DNA from: Paracoccaceae bacterium
Lineage (GTDB): Bacteria > Pseudomonadota > Alphaproteobacteria > Rhodobacterales > Rhodobacteraceae
Length of the DNA: 64,000 nucleotides
Direction of reading: 5' to 3'
Assembly (NCBI GenBank): GCA_011389685.1
Contig: JAABTV010000010.1
Coordinates: forward strand, 1-64,000
Within the stretch, counting starts at the first letter, position 1; every line of letters starts with the position of its first letter. Positions 9,181 through 17,755 of this stretch are shown here, in pieces. The notes under the pieces are model-generated. The model saw only the letters and a list, made by a program, of their open reading frames with translations, was not told the origin of the DNA and ran no database searches. Both the position numbers and the translations under genes were made by a program.

Positions 9181-10272
9181 ATGAGCGGCCAGGACGACGG
9201 CGCCACCAAATCCCATGAGCCGACGCAGAAAAAGCTCGACGATGCGCGGCGCAAGGGCGAGGTGCCCAAATCGCAGGATCTGGCGGCGGCGGCGGGATAT
9301 GTCGGGCTGCTGATCTGTTTCTGGGCGTTGGGCGGACCAGCGGTGATGCAGATCGGCGCGAGCCTTCAGAGCCTGATCGCCAATGCCGGCCCGCTGAGCC
9401 GCCCGGGCGCCGAGGCCCAGGGGTTCTGGGTGATGAAGACCGCGATTTCAAACACCATCGGCATCCTCGCCGCCTGGTTCCTGATCCCGGGATTGTTCGT
9501 GATCCTCGCCCTGCTGGCGCAGCGCGGCTTCACCTTCAGCCCCGAAAAGGTCCAGTTCAAGATCTCGCGCATCTCGCCGGTTCAGAACGCGAAGAAGAAA
9601 TACGGTCTGAGCGGGCTGTTCGAATTCGCCAAGAGCCTTGTCAAGCTGTTGATCTATTCGGCGATCCTCGGCTGGTTCCTCAGTGCCAATATCGACCGGA
9701 TCGGCACCGCCCTGATGACCGGTCCGGGGCCGGCCACGATGTTGCTGGCGCGGATGATGATCGAGTTTCTGCTGATCATCGTGCTGATCGCGCTCGCCAT
9801 CGGGTTCATCGACCTTTTGTGGCAGCGGGCCGACCACATCCGCAAGAACCGCATGTCCGACAAGGAATTGCGCGACGAGCACAAGGAGACCGAGGGCGAT
9901 CCGCACATGAAACAGGCGCGCCGGGAAAAGGGCCAGCAGATCGCGGCGAACCGGATGCTGGCCGATGTGCCCGGGGCCGACGTGGTGATCGTCAACCCCA
10001 CGCATTATGCCGTGGCGCTGAAATGGGACCGCGGCCGCGGCACCGCCCCGGTCTGCGTCGCCAAGGGCCAGGACATGATCGCGAAACGCATCCGCGAGTT
10101 GGCGATCGAGGCGGGTGTGCCGATCCACAGCGATCCGCCCACGGCGCGGGCGCTGCATGCCACCACCGGGATCGGCCAGGAGGTCGCGGTCGAGCATTAC
10201 CGCGCCGTCGCCGCCGCCATCCGCTTTGCCGACGGGTTGCGGCGCCGGGCCCGAAGCGGGATGACACCATGA
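9181..10272 (+). CDS. flhB: Flagellar export switch protein FlhB
   Basis: The 363-residue protein has the FlhB layout: a basic cytosolic N-terminus (EPTQKKLDDARRKGEVPKSQ), four membrane helices, and a C-terminal cytoplasmic domain with the autocleavage motif NPTH at about residue 272 (VIVNPTHYAVAL). Self-cleavage between Asn and Pro switches export from rod/hook to filament substrates, working with FliK, which is present at 20.9 kb. It overlaps the next small gene by ATGA. Confidence 0.97.
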   Translation: MSGQDDGATKSHEPTQKKLDDARRKGEVPKSQDLAAAAGYVGLLICFWALGGPAVMQIGASLQSLIANAGPLSRPGAEAQGFWVMKTAISNTIGILAAWFLIPGLFVILALLAQRGFTFSPEKVQFKISRISPVQNAKKKYGLSGLFEFAKSLVKLLIYSAILGWFLSANIDRIGTALMTGPGPATMLLARMMIEFLLIIVLIALAIGFIDLLWQRADHIRKNRMSDKELRDEHKETEGDPHMKQARREKGQQIAANRMLADVPGADVVIVNPTHYAVALKWDRGRGTAPVCVAKGQDMIAKRIRELAIEAGVPIHSDPPTARALHATTGIGQEVAVEHYRAVAAAIRFADGLRRRARSGMTP

Positions 10273-10685
10273 GCGACGAAGACCGGCTGGCCCGGCTGAC
10301 CGATGTGGTGTTCCGCGCCGAGCTTGCAAAGTTCGAGGCGCTGGCCTTGAGCGAGCGCAAGCTCAACCGCTATCTCGCCGAGTTGAACGATCTCGGCGCG
10401 CCGTCCGACCCGGGCGCGGCGTTGCACATGGGCCTGTCGGGCCTCGATCGCGGCTGGCAGCGATGGAAGGCGATGAAACGCGCCGAGACCAACCTGCGGC
10501 TGGCCGAGGTCCGCGCCCGCAAGGCACAGGCCGCCGCATTCCTGCACCGGGCCTTTGCGCGCAATGATGTCGCACAGGGGTTGAGCGATCAGGCCCGCGC
10601 CGAGCGCAGGCGCGCGGCGGCGCTCGAGCAGATCGAGACGCTTCAGGATCAGGCGCTTCTGGCGGCGTTGTCGACCCGACGCTGA
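10269..10685 (+). CDS. Small coiled-coil flagellar protein, possibly FliJ-like
   Basis: The 138-residue product is almost entirely charged alpha helix with heptad-like Leu/Ala spacing and no membrane segment. Its place directly after flhB (ATGA overlap) and its length suggest a FliJ-type export chaperone or an FliI-associated protein, but sequence similarity to FliJ cannot be confirmed by eye. It is the last gene of the slt-flhA-fliR-flhB operon and converges on fliL, whose 3' end lies 32 bases away. Confidence 0.55.
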   Translation: MSDEDRLARLTDVVFRAELAKFEALALSERKLNRYLAELNDLGAPSDPGAALHMGLSGLDRGWQRWKAMKRAETNLRLAEVRARKAQAAAFLHRAFARNDVAQGLSDQARAERRRAAALEQIETLQDQALLAALSTRR

Positions 10686-10717
10686 CGGCCGCCGGAACGG
10701 GCGCGGGTGTTCGCGAG

Positions 10718-11245
10718 TCAGTTGTCCTGACGCACGATGTCGATGATCAGGATATCCGAGACCAGATCGCCCAGCGCATAGCGCGCCGCCTCGCGCAGGC
10801 TGTTGCGCAGATCGTTGAGGTTGCGCGAACTGGTGAATGTCCCGCCAAAGCCGCCCCGGTTGGCATGCGCGAACAACTCGGCGAGAAAGATATCGCGCAC
10901 CTTCGGCTCCATCATGTAGAGGGTTTCCTTCTGCCCGGCCGGAACCTCGACCCCGAGCGTCAGAACGACCAGCGACGCGACCCGATCCTCCTCGATCACC
11001 GGCACGATGAACTGGTTGTTGAACCTGACGTAATCGCGCGCCGGCGCGGTGGTGTGATCGCCCGCGTCGCGTCGCACGGGGTCCGTGGCGGCGGGGTCCG
11101 GCGGGGCCGCCTGTGCGGCCGCGTCCTGCCGGGGCGCATTGCCGGGCGCATCAGCGAGCGGATCGGGGCGCAGGTAAATCCCGCCGCCGATCCCGGCACC
11201 GGCCCCGATCAGGAGCAGAACGACTGGAATGAGAAATCTGGTCAT
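10718..11245 (-). CDS. fliL: Flagellar basal body-associated protein FliL
   Basis: The 175-residue protein has one N-terminal membrane anchor (FLIPVVLLLIGAGAGIGGGI), a disordered Pro/Ala-rich linker (residues ~30-65), and a periplasmic FliL domain beginning at YVRFNNQFIVPVI and ending with LVSDILIIDIVRQDN. FliL surrounds the stator and supports motor torque. It is the last gene of the minus-strand flgB operon. The start follows GAGGGCCAGAC. Confidence 0.85.
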   Translation of the reverse strand: MTRFLIPVVLLLIGAGAGIGGGIYLRPDPLADAPGNAPRQDAAAQAAPPDPAATDPVRRDAGDHTTAPARDYVRFNNQFIVPVIEEDRVASLVVLTLGVEVPAGQKETLYMMEPKVRDIFLAELFAHANRGGFGGTFTSSRNLNDLRNSLREAARYALGDLVSDILIIDIVRQDN

Positions 11246-11262
11246 GTCTGGCCCTCGCAGCC

Positions 11263-12021
11263 CTAGAACGGCAGGACGATATCGAGCATCTGCTGCCCGT
11301 ATCGGGGTTGCTGCATGTCCGAGATCTGGCCCCGCCCGCCATAGGACACGCGCGCCGAGGCGATCTTGTCATAGGTGATCTCGTTGCGGCGCGAGACATC
11401 CTCGGGGCGCACGAAGCCCGAGACCAGAAGCTCGCGCAGCTCGTAATTCACCCGCACTTCCTGGCTTCCGGATATGGCCAGCACGCCATTGGGCAGGATC
11501 TCGGTCACCGTGGCGGCGACCCGCAGGGTGAGTTTCTCGTTGCGGCGCACCGACCCGTCGCCATCCGAGCGCGAGCTTGAATTCAGCGACACGGCCTCGT
11601 CCATCGACGCACCTTCGGGCAGTTTCCTGTCGGCACGCTGGGGCAGGCCGAACAGGCCGGGCAGGGACAGGCTCTCGGAACCGCTGCGCGCGCGCGAGCT
11701 CTTGTTCGATATCTCGGCCTTCTCGTCGATCTCGATCACGACGGTGAGGATATCGCCGCGCCGGGCCGCGCGCCGATCGCCGAAAAGCGACCGCTGCCCA
11801 CCGCTCCAGAGCGAGGAGTCGGTGGTCGCCATGGGCCTTTCGGCGGTGTCGGGAAGGCCGGGAAACAGCATCGCGACATGTTCGGGATTGCCCAGTTCCC
11901 TGGTTTCGGAGAAATCCGGCGCCTTGCCGAGATGATCGCCCCGGCCACAGCCCGCCAGCGCCAGGGCGAGGGCAAGGGCGGCGGCGGTCCTGAACGGGGG
12001 GTGTGTCGTGTCGGGGGTCAT
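11263..12021 (-). CDS. flgH: Flagellar L-ring protein FlgH
   Basis: FlgH is the outer-membrane L-ring lipoprotein of the flagellum. The 252-residue protein has a signal peptide ending in the lipobox LALAGC, the family block SLFGDRRAARRGDILTVVIE, and the C-terminal VNYELRELLVSGFVRPEDVS with a terminal hydrophobic residue set. The ATG at 12021 has a good ribosome site (GAGGATTGCG); a longer frame would need a TTG at 12033. flgA ends just upstream. The P-ring gene flgI, its structural partner, is not in the window. Confidence 0.95.
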   Translation of the reverse strand: MTPDTTHPPFRTAAALALALALAGCGRGDHLGKAPDFSETRELGNPEHVAMLFPGLPDTAERPMATTDSSLWSGGQRSLFGDRRAARRGDILTVVIEIDEKAEISNKSSRARSGSESLSLPGLFGLPQRADRKLPEGASMDEAVSLNSSSRSDGDGSVRRNEKLTLRVAATVTEILPNGVLAISGSQEVRVNYELRELLVSGFVRPEDVSRRNEITYDKIASARVSYGGRGQISDMQQPRYGQQMLDIVLPF

Positions 12022-12029
12022 CGCAATCC

Positions 12030-12458
12030 TCAATGAACCAGAACCGTACCGTCGGGCCGCACGATGCCCATGATCATGTTGCGCGAGGCGGTGTTCATCA
12101 CCTTGACCACCTCGCCTTTTCCGGCCCTGTCAAGCGCCCTGCCCTCGGCCCGGATCTCCAGCCCGCCACGGGAAAAGACGAGCACGACCAACGCGTTGCG
12201 TTCGATCACCGCGGGCGGGCCGACATCCTGTGGTCGGATCGGGCGGCCGGCATAGAGCGCCACCCGCGCCTCGAGGCCCGCGACCTCCTCGACAGTTTCG
12301 AATCCCGCGACGCCCGGCAGGTCGCGCACCACCAGATCACCCGGCGCGATCACCGTTTGCGGCCGGATGGTATGGGCGGGAACCACGATATCGGCATGGA
12401 CCGGCGTGGCGAGCAGGGCGCAACTCAGGGCGCAGCTCAGGGCGATGGCGCTGCGCAT
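12030..12458 (-). CDS. flgA: Flagellar P-ring assembly chaperone FlgA
   Basis: This 142-residue periplasmic protein has a signal peptide ending near TPVHA and an SAF-like domain: GDLVVRDLPGV, YAGRPIRPQDV and the C-terminal VKVMNTASRNMIMGIVRPDGTV. FlgA chaperones FlgI into the P ring. It is short for the family, lacking the long N-terminal domain of enterobacterial FlgA, which is common in alphaproteobacteria. The ATG at 12458 overlaps the flgG stop; an in-frame GTG at 12461 is an alternative. Confidence 0.9.
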   Translation of the reverse strand: MRSAIALSCALSCALLATPVHADIVVPAHTIRPQTVIAPGDLVVRDLPGVAGFETVEEVAGLEARVALYAGRPIRPQDVGPPAVIERNALVVLVFSRGGLEIRAEGRALDRAGKGEVVKVMNTASRNMIMGIVRPDGTVLVH

Positions 12459-13243
12459 CACCGCACCTGCGTCGTCGCGCCAAGCATCTGGTCGGCGGCC
12501 GAGATGATCTTGGCGTTCATTTCATAGCCGCGCTGGGCCTCGATCAACTCGGTGATCTCGCGCACGGGATCGACCGAGCTGTCTTCGAGATAGCCCTGCC
12601 GCAGCGTGCCCAGCCCGTCCTGGCCCGGGGTCGACACGACCGGCGGGCCCGAGGCCTCGGTCTCGGTAAAGAGGTTGGAGCCGCGCGCCTCCAGCCCCTT
12701 GGGATTGGTGAAACCGACAAGGTTGAACTGGCCCAGAAGCTGCGCCTCGGCGGCATCGTCGAAATAGGCATAGACCTCGCCATCGGCGTTGATCGCGATC
12801 GAGCGGGCATCCTGCGGGATGGTGACCTCGGGCGCGACCGGATAGCCGTCGGAGGTCACGATCAATCCGTCACCCGAACGTTTGAGCCCGCCATCACGGG
12901 TGAACCCGGCCTGCCCCGAGGGCAGCGTCACTTCGAGAAACCCGGCGCCGTCGATGGCCAGATCGAGATCGCCGCCGGTGGCCGAAAGCGAGCCCTGCGC
13001 GAGATGCATCGAGACGGCGGAGGGACGCACCCCGAGGCCAAGCTGCACGCCGGTGGGCAACACCGTGCCATCGGCGGCGTTGATCGTGCCCGGTCGCGCC
13101 ATCTGCTGATAGTGCAGGTCGGCAAACTCGGCCCGGCGCGCATTGTAGCCGGTGGTGGACATGTTCGCGAGGTTGTTCGAGATGGTCTCGACCCGCATCT
13201 GCTGGGCGGCCATGCCCGTGGCCGCGATCGTCAGTGCCCGCAT
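12458..13243 (-). CDS. flgG: Flagellar distal rod protein FlgG
   Basis: FlgG forms the distal rod. The 261-residue protein starts with the rod/hook N-terminal motif AQQMRVETISNNLANMSTTG, has the internal GAGFLEVTLPSG block, and ends with EITELIEAQRGYEMNAKIIS, the family C-terminal heptad region. Length matches the usual ~261. The start follows AAAGGATGATGAC. It lies between flgF and flgA in the minus-strand rod operon. Confidence 0.97.
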   Translation of the reverse strand: MRALTIAATGMAAQQMRVETISNNLANMSTTGYNARRAEFADLHYQQMARPGTINAADGTVLPTGVQLGLGVRPSAVSMHLAQGSLSATGGDLDLAIDGAGFLEVTLPSGQAGFTRDGGLKRSGDGLIVTSDGYPVAPEVTIPQDARSIAINADGEVYAYFDDAAEAQLLGQFNLVGFTNPKGLEARGSNLFTETEASGPPVVSTPGQDGLGTLRQGYLEDSSVDPVREITELIEAQRGYEMNAKIISAADQMLGATTQVR

Positions 13244-13254
13244 GTCATCATCCT

Positions 13255-13968
13255 TTACTTGATCAGGGTTTTCATCGCCTCGCGGAGGCGTTCGTTTTCG
13301 GCATCGAGAAAGCTCTGCCCGAGTTCATAGGCGCGTTGCACCTCGACCATGCGGGCAACCTGGGCGATCGCGTTGACGTTGGACTGTTCAAGGAACCCCT
13401 GCACGATGCGCCCGGTTTCGGCCGGTTCGATCCCCGCTTCGGAGCGAAACAGCAGCCCGCCCTCGCGGATCATCAGGTTGGCATCGACCGGCTGGTAGAG
13501 ACCGATCCGGGCCAGCGGCCGCCCACCAGCGCTCATCGTGCCATCGGCGGCGACCGAAAGGTCGCTGGCGTCGGGCGGCACGAAGATCGGCGCGCCGCCC
13601 GCGTCCAGAACCCGCAGCCCGTCGGGATTGACCAGATCGCCCTCGGCGCTGGTGGTGAAATTGCCTGCCCGGGTCAGGCGCTCGCCCTGCGGGGTGTCGA
13701 GCAGGAAGAAGCCCGCACCCTCGATTGCGAGATCGAAGCGCCCGCCGGTCCCGTTGAGGGCGCCCTGCACCATCGAGGTGCTGCGCGCCGTCGCCCCGGC
13801 CATCGACAGCCCCGGCTGACCGTCAAGCGCCGCGACATGCTCGGAAAAGACCAGCCCCTCCTGCCGGTAGCCGGTGGTGGCAGCGTTGGCAACGTTGTTG
13901 GCCACGATCTGCATCTCGCGCATCAGCCCGGACTGGCGCGACAGGGTGACATATCCGGTTGTATCCAT
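13255..13968 (-). CDS. flgF: Flagellar proximal rod protein FlgF
   Basis: FlgF is a rod protein closely related to FlgG. The N-terminal block LMREMQIVANNVANAATTGYR and the C-terminal VARMVEVQRAYELGQSFLDAE are typical, and the length is 237 residues. The start at MDTTGY is preferred over an upstream Met at 13983 because a strong site (GGAGGCTGAA) immediately precedes it, lying inside the 3' end of fliQ. The stop-start distance to fliQ is one base. Confidence 0.95.
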   Translation of the reverse strand: MDTTGYVTLSRQSGLMREMQIVANNVANAATTGYRQEGLVFSEHVAALDGQPGLSMAGATARSTSMVQGALNGTGGRFDLAIEGAGFFLLDTPQGERLTRAGNFTTSAEGDLVNPDGLRVLDAGGAPIFVPPDASDLSVAADGTMSAGGRPLARIGLYQPVDANLMIREGGLLFRSEAGIEPAETGRIVQGFLEQSNVNAIAQVARMVEVQRAYELGQSFLDAENERLREAMKTLIK

Positions 13969-13969
13969 T

Positions 13970-14248
13970 TCAGCCTCCGGCAATCAGCGGCACGATGGCC
14001 TGTTGAAAGAAATCGACCAGGGTCTGGGCCATGAACCCCATCGACACCCAGAACACACCGACGATGGCCGCCAGTTTCGGCACGAAGGTCAGCGTCATCT
14101 CCTGGATCGAGGTGAGCGCCTGAAAGAGGCCCACGATGACCCCGGCAAGAAGCGCGACGGTCAGGATCGGGAAGGAGGTTATCACCGCCACCCAAAGCCC
14201 CTCGCGGAGCGTGTCGAAAAAGACGGCCTCGTCCATCACGGGGGTCAT
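13970..14248 (-). CDS. fliQ: Flagellar export apparatus protein FliQ
   Basis: FliQ is a small export-gate protein with two membrane hairpin helices, visible here as residues ~16-38 (VAVITSFPILTVALLAGVIV) and ~54-75 (AAIVGVFWVSMGFMAQTL). The 92-residue length and the intervening TSIQEMTLTFVPK are family-typical. It is embedded between fliE and flgF. Its usual partners fliP and fliR are split: fliR is at 8.4 kb and fliP is not in the window. Confidence 0.95.
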   Translation of the reverse strand: MTPVMDEAVFFDTLREGLWVAVITSFPILTVALLAGVIVGLFQALTSIQEMTLTFVPKLAAIVGVFWVSMGFMAQTLVDFFQQAIVPLIAGG

Positions 14249-14260
14249 CGCGGGGCGTCC

Positions 14261-14575
14261 CTAGACCGGCATCCGCAGGATTTCCTGATAGGCCTCGACG
14301 ATCTTGTCGCGCACGGTCACGACGGTTTCGACCGCCAGTTCGGTTTCGGCCAGCGCATGGACGAGCGCGTGTGGATCGGCACCCGATGTCATCGCCGATT
14401 TGGCCAGATCCTCGCTGGCCCGCAGGGTTTCGGTGAAATCGCGGACCGCGCCGCCAAAACCGCCCGCGTCGTCATCGGGGCGCAGATCCGCGCCACCGGC
14501 CTGCCCGGGTTCGGGTTCGGTGGCGCGGCGCAGGCCGACATAGCTTCTGGCGGCGTTCAGGGAATTGATATCCAT
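14261..14575 (-). CDS. fliE: Flagellar MS ring-rod junction protein FliE
   Basis: FliE connects the MS ring to the rod. The 104-residue protein has a variable N-terminus and the conserved C-terminal half: SGADPHALVHALAETELAVE followed by TVRDKIVEAYQEILRMPV, where the final helix and its terminal residues match the family. The start has an excellent ribosome site (AAGGAGATCCAGA). It sits between flgC and fliQ. Confidence 0.95.
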   Translation of the reverse strand: MDINSLNAARSYVGLRRATEPEPGQAGGADLRPDDDAGGFGGAVRDFTETLRASEDLAKSAMTSGADPHALVHALAETELAVETVVTVRDKIVEAYQEILRMPV

Positions 14576-14597
14576 TCTGGATCTCCTTTTGCTGGAT

Positions 14598-14993
14598 CTA
14601 CTTGCGCAACAGTTCGAACAGGCTGCTCGACATTTGCCGGGCCTGGTCGAACATCTTCAAATTCGCCTCGTAACTGCGCTGCGCTTCGCGCGCGTCGGCG
14701 ATCTCGATCACCAGATCGACATTCGACCCGGCATAATGGCCGGTTTCATCGGCCAGCGGGTGGCCCGGGTCATAGACCTGTTCGCGCGCCCGCGGGTCGA
14801 GCGAGACGCGCCCGGTTTCGACCCGCCCGACCCCGTCGCGCCCGCCGGAAAAGACGGTCTCGAACGGGATCGTCTTGCGCCGGTATCCGGGCGTGTCGGC
14901 ATTGGCGATGTTCTCGGACACGTGGCGCAGGCGCTGGGCCTGGGCGCGCAGCCCGCTGGTCGCGACATCGAGTGCGTTGGAAAATTCACCCAT
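14598..14993 (-). CDS. flgC: Flagellar proximal rod protein FlgC
   Basis: FlgC is a proximal rod protein. The 131-residue product shows GLRAQAQRLRHVSENIANAD followed by TPGYRRK, and the C-terminal AQRSYEANLKMFDQARQM. The start at MGEFSNAL is preferred because GAGGGGGCGGATC precedes it; the longer frame from 15008 overlaps flgB. It follows flgB by 11 bases. Confidence 0.96.
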   Translation of the reverse strand: MGEFSNALDVATSGLRAQAQRLRHVSENIANADTPGYRRKTIPFETVFSGGRDGVGRVETGRVSLDPRAREQVYDPGHPLADETGHYAGSNVDLVIEIADAREAQRSYEANLKMFDQARQMSSSLFELLRK

Positions 14994-15004
14994 GATCCGC
15001 CCCC

Positions 15005-15391
15005 TCAACCCTTGCCGAGGCTGGCGCGCAGCACGTTGAGACCCGAGCGATAGATCGCCAGCGCGCGATCGTGCTGACGCTTGACGTCGACGGCGCGCAG
15101 CATCTCTTCCTCGATGGTGACGCCGTTTCCGTTCGGGTCGTTCTGCCGGCCGGTTGCGATGATCGCCGGGGCGGCGGGGCCGGCGGCGCCGTGCAGATGG
15201 CGCGCCCGGGTCGCCCGCAGGCCAAAGCCCCCGCCCTGCGCCGCGAGCGTATCGGCGAAAGAGGCGGTGTCGCGGGCCTTGTATCCGGGCGTGTCGGCAT
15301 TGGCGACATTCTGCGCCACGACCGCCTGTCGCGTTCCGGCATGTGCCGCCATCGACTGAGCCAGTCGGAAATAATCGATCTTTGCAAGCAT
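15005..15391 (-). CDS. flgB: Flagellar proximal rod protein FlgB
   Basis: FlgB is the first rod protein and the first gene of the nine-gene minus-strand operon ending in fliL. The 128-residue product has AVVAQNVANADTPGYKARD at its N-terminus and a C-terminal VDVKRQHDRALAIYRSGLNV helix. The start MLAKIDYF follows GAGGGAGAAGCCCCG; a frame extension to 15418 would run into the promoter region. It is divergent from fliI. Confidence 0.95.
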   Translation of the reverse strand: MLAKIDYFRLAQSMAAHAGTRQAVVAQNVANADTPGYKARDTASFADTLAAQGGGFGLRATRARHLHGAAGPAAPAIIATGRQNDPNGNGVTIEEEMLRAVDVKRQHDRALAIYRSGLNVLRASLGKG

Positions 15392-15414
15392 CGGGGCTTC
15401 TCCCTCGATTGGTT

Positions 15415-15430
15415 TCAATTAAGGCTTAAC
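15415..15430. promoter_or_regulatory. CtrA-like site in the flgB-fliI divergent region
   Basis: TCAA-N7-TTAAC, one mismatch from TTAA-N7-TTAAC, sits in the 86-bp gap between the divergent flgB operon and fliI. It could serve both directions. The call is by pattern and shared context with three similar sites. Confidence 0.4.
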
Positions 15431-15477
15431 TCCGATTCCTTTAGAAACGGTTTTCAGATGACCATTGGAGAATCCGA

Positions 15478-16941
15478 ATGATCCATCTCGACCTGTCCCG
15501 GCTTGGGCAACAGATCCGGGGGTTGCGCATCGAGCATCCGGTTGGCCGCATCACCGCCGTGAATGGCGGACTCCTGCATATCGGCGGGGTGCAGGGCGAG
15601 GCGCGGATCGGCGACCGGGTCCGGGTGCTGCGGCGTGAGGCGGCGCCGCTTGACGGAGAGGTTCTGCAACTGAGCGCCGATCACGCCGTCATCCTGCCCG
15701 AATCGGCGCCCGACGGCGTGTCGCTCGGGGATCGGGCCATCCTGCACGAGGCGGGCACGATATCGCCCGCCGATGACTGGATCGGGAGGGTGATCGACCC
15801 GTTCGGCGCGCCGCTCGACGGGCGGCCGCTGTTGCGCGGCGCACATGCGCGGCCGCTGCGCGCGTCGCCCCCCGCCCCGGCCACGCGCCATGCGCTGGGT
15901 GCGCGGCTCGAAACCGGGATGGCGGTGTTCAACACCATGCTGCCGCTGGTCGAAGGGCAGCGGCTGGGCCTGTTCGCCGGGTCGGGGGTGGGCAAGACGA
16001 CGCTGCTCGCCCATCTCGCACGCCATGTCGAGGCCGATGTCATCGTGATCGCCATGATCGGTGAGCGCGGGCGCGAGCTGCGCGAATTCGTCGATACCGT
16101 GCTCGGCCCCGAGGGGATGAAACGCGCGGTGGTGGTGGCGGCCACCTCGGACCAGTCGCCACTGGCGCGGCGGCGCTGTGCCTGGACCGCGATGACGGTG
16201 GCCGAGCATTTCCGCGACCAGGGCTGCAACGTGCTGTTCCTGGGCGATTCGATCACCCGTTTCGCCGAGGCGCATCGCGAGGTGGCGGTGGCGTCGGGCG
16301 AATTGCCGTCGCTGCGCGGCTATCCGCCCTCGACCGCGCACACCATCATGTCGCTGTGCGAGCGCGCCGGCCCGGGCGCGGGTCATTCGGGCGCGATCAC
16401 GGCGGTTTTCACGGTGCTGGTGGCCGGGTCGGACATGGAAGAGCCGATCGCCGACATCCTGCGCGGGGTGCTGGACGGGCATGTCGTGCTCGACCGGCAG
16501 ATCGCCGAGCGCGGGCGCTATCCGGCGATCGACCTGTTACGTTCGGTCTCGCGCAGCCTGCCCGATGCGGCCAGCGAGGAGGAGAACAAGGTGATCGCCG
16601 AGGCGCGCCACCTGCTGGGCGTCTATGCCCGGTCCGAGATGATGATTCGCGCCGGTCTCTATGCCGAGGGCAGCGATCCCGAGACCGACCGCGCGATCCG
16701 GGTCTGGCCACTGCTCGACGGCTTTCTGGCCGAGACCGAGAGCCAGGGGATCGCGAACAGTTTCAACCGGTTGCGGCTCATGCTGCGGCGTGCGGCGAAT
16801 GCATCGGGTGGCGGCGTGACGCGCCCGGCGGGAACGATCGGCGGGCCGGCGCGCCGCCCCGATCCCGGCGCGGCCACCACGACCGCTGGCGTCACCGCCG
16901 CGGCGCTGCCCGGGGTGCCGGGGCCGCCGGGCGCTGTGTGA
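15478..16941 (+). CDS. fliI: Flagellum-specific ATPase FliI
   Basis: FliI is the hexameric export ATPase. The 487-residue protein contains Walker A GLFAGSGVGKTTLLAHLA at about residue 165, GERGRELREFVD, Walker B-type NVLFLGDSITRFAEAHREV, and SLPSLRGYPPS-like sequence, all diagnostic of the F1-beta/FliI family. The last ~45 residues are Gly/Ala/Pro rich and lie beyond the usual family end. The start follows GGAGAATCCGA. No fliH or fliJ with clear similarity is adjacent; fliI is transcribed alone, and DUF1217 converges on it. Confidence 0.96.
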   Translation: MIHLDLSRLGQQIRGLRIEHPVGRITAVNGGLLHIGGVQGEARIGDRVRVLRREAAPLDGEVLQLSADHAVILPESAPDGVSLGDRAILHEAGTISPADDWIGRVIDPFGAPLDGRPLLRGAHARPLRASPPAPATRHALGARLETGMAVFNTMLPLVEGQRLGLFAGSGVGKTTLLAHLARHVEADVIVIAMIGERGRELREFVDTVLGPEGMKRAVVVAATSDQSPLARRRCAWTAMTVAEHFRDQGCNVLFLGDSITRFAEAHREVAVASGELPSLRGYPPSTAHTIMSLCERAGPGAGHSGAITAVFTVLVAGSDMEEPIADILRGVLDGHVVLDRQIAERGRYPAIDLLRSVSRSLPDAASEEENKVIAEARHLLGVYARSEMMIRAGLYAEGSDPETDRAIRVWPLLDGFLAETESQGIANSFNRLRLMLRRAANASGGGVTRPAGTIGGPARRPDPGAATTTAGVTAAALPGVPGPPGAV

Positions 16942-16948
16942 TCCGGCT

Positions 16949-17755
16949 TCAGGCCCGCGACATCGCCGACGACTGCAGGAGGGAGAGCGCGATACTGCCC
17001 GCGGTGTTGGCCGGCCCGGTGTCAAGCTGCGCGCGCACCAGGAAACGCTGGACAACGCGGTCGAGAATCTCGGGGCTGGCGATCTCGTTGATCTCGCCGG
17101 TGCCGAACTGGCGCGCGGCCTTGTCGCGGAAGATCTCGAGCTGCTTGTCGAGGTCGATCTGTCCAAAGCTCTGCGGCAGGCCCAGCGCGACCTCGAACAG
17201 CTTGCGCAGGGGGGCGTTGCCCATCACGCGGAACCATTTGGTTTCGTTCGTGCCGCTCTCCCCGGCGATGCGCGGCAATTCGTCCTGGGCATTGAGCGCG
17301 AGGCGCATGTCCTCCTGCTGATCGCCCACCGCCACCTCGAAGGATTTCGACAGGTAGCGGTTGACGATCTGGTCCGCGAAATCCGAAAGCTTGCTGCGCG
17401 GCACCGGGAAATCGCCGAATCCGAACGCCCTTGAGAAGGATTTGTAGCGATCATCGGCCATCCGGTTGGCCAGCGCATCGGGCTTGATCGTCCCGTCTTC
17501 GAGCATCCGCTGCACGAAATAGCGATTGTTGATATCGTCCTGAAGCCCGAACGCCCCCAGCGCGACCGAAAGGAGGCGGCGGTCCGAAACCAGTTCGGCG
17601 GCGCTGTCGATCTGACCGATCTTCTGCGCGAAATAGGCGGTATCGCGCTGGATCGCGGGGGCGTCGCGAAACGCCGCTTCCTGTGCCGGGCGGGTCTGCT
17701 GGAGAAAGCGCCAGCCGACCAGCCCGCCGGAGGGGATGACCGGCTGGAACGCCAT
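16949..17755 (-). CDS. DUF1217 domain-containing flagellar protein
   Basis: The 268-residue protein belongs to the DUF1217 family found in flagellar loci of alphaproteobacteria; characteristic stretches are FGLQDDINNRYFVQRMLEDG and SFSRAFGFGDF. It is mostly alpha helical, without signal peptide or membrane segments, and its biochemical role is not established. The start MAFQPVIP overlaps the flbT stop by one base (TAATG), so it is the last gene of the fliC-flaF-flbT unit. Confidence 0.85.
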   Translation of the reverse strand: MAFQPVIPSGGLVGWRFLQQTRPAQEAAFRDAPAIQRDTAYFAQKIGQIDSAAELVSDRRLLSVALGAFGLQDDINNRYFVQRMLEDGTIKPDALANRMADDRYKSFSRAFGFGDFPVPRSKLSDFADQIVNRYLSKSFEVAVGDQQEDMRLALNAQDELPRIAGESGTNETKWFRVMGNAPLRKLFEVALGLPQSFGQIDLDKQLEIFRDKAARQFGTGEINEIASPEILDRVVQRFLVRAQLDTGPANTAGSIALSLLQSSAMSRA

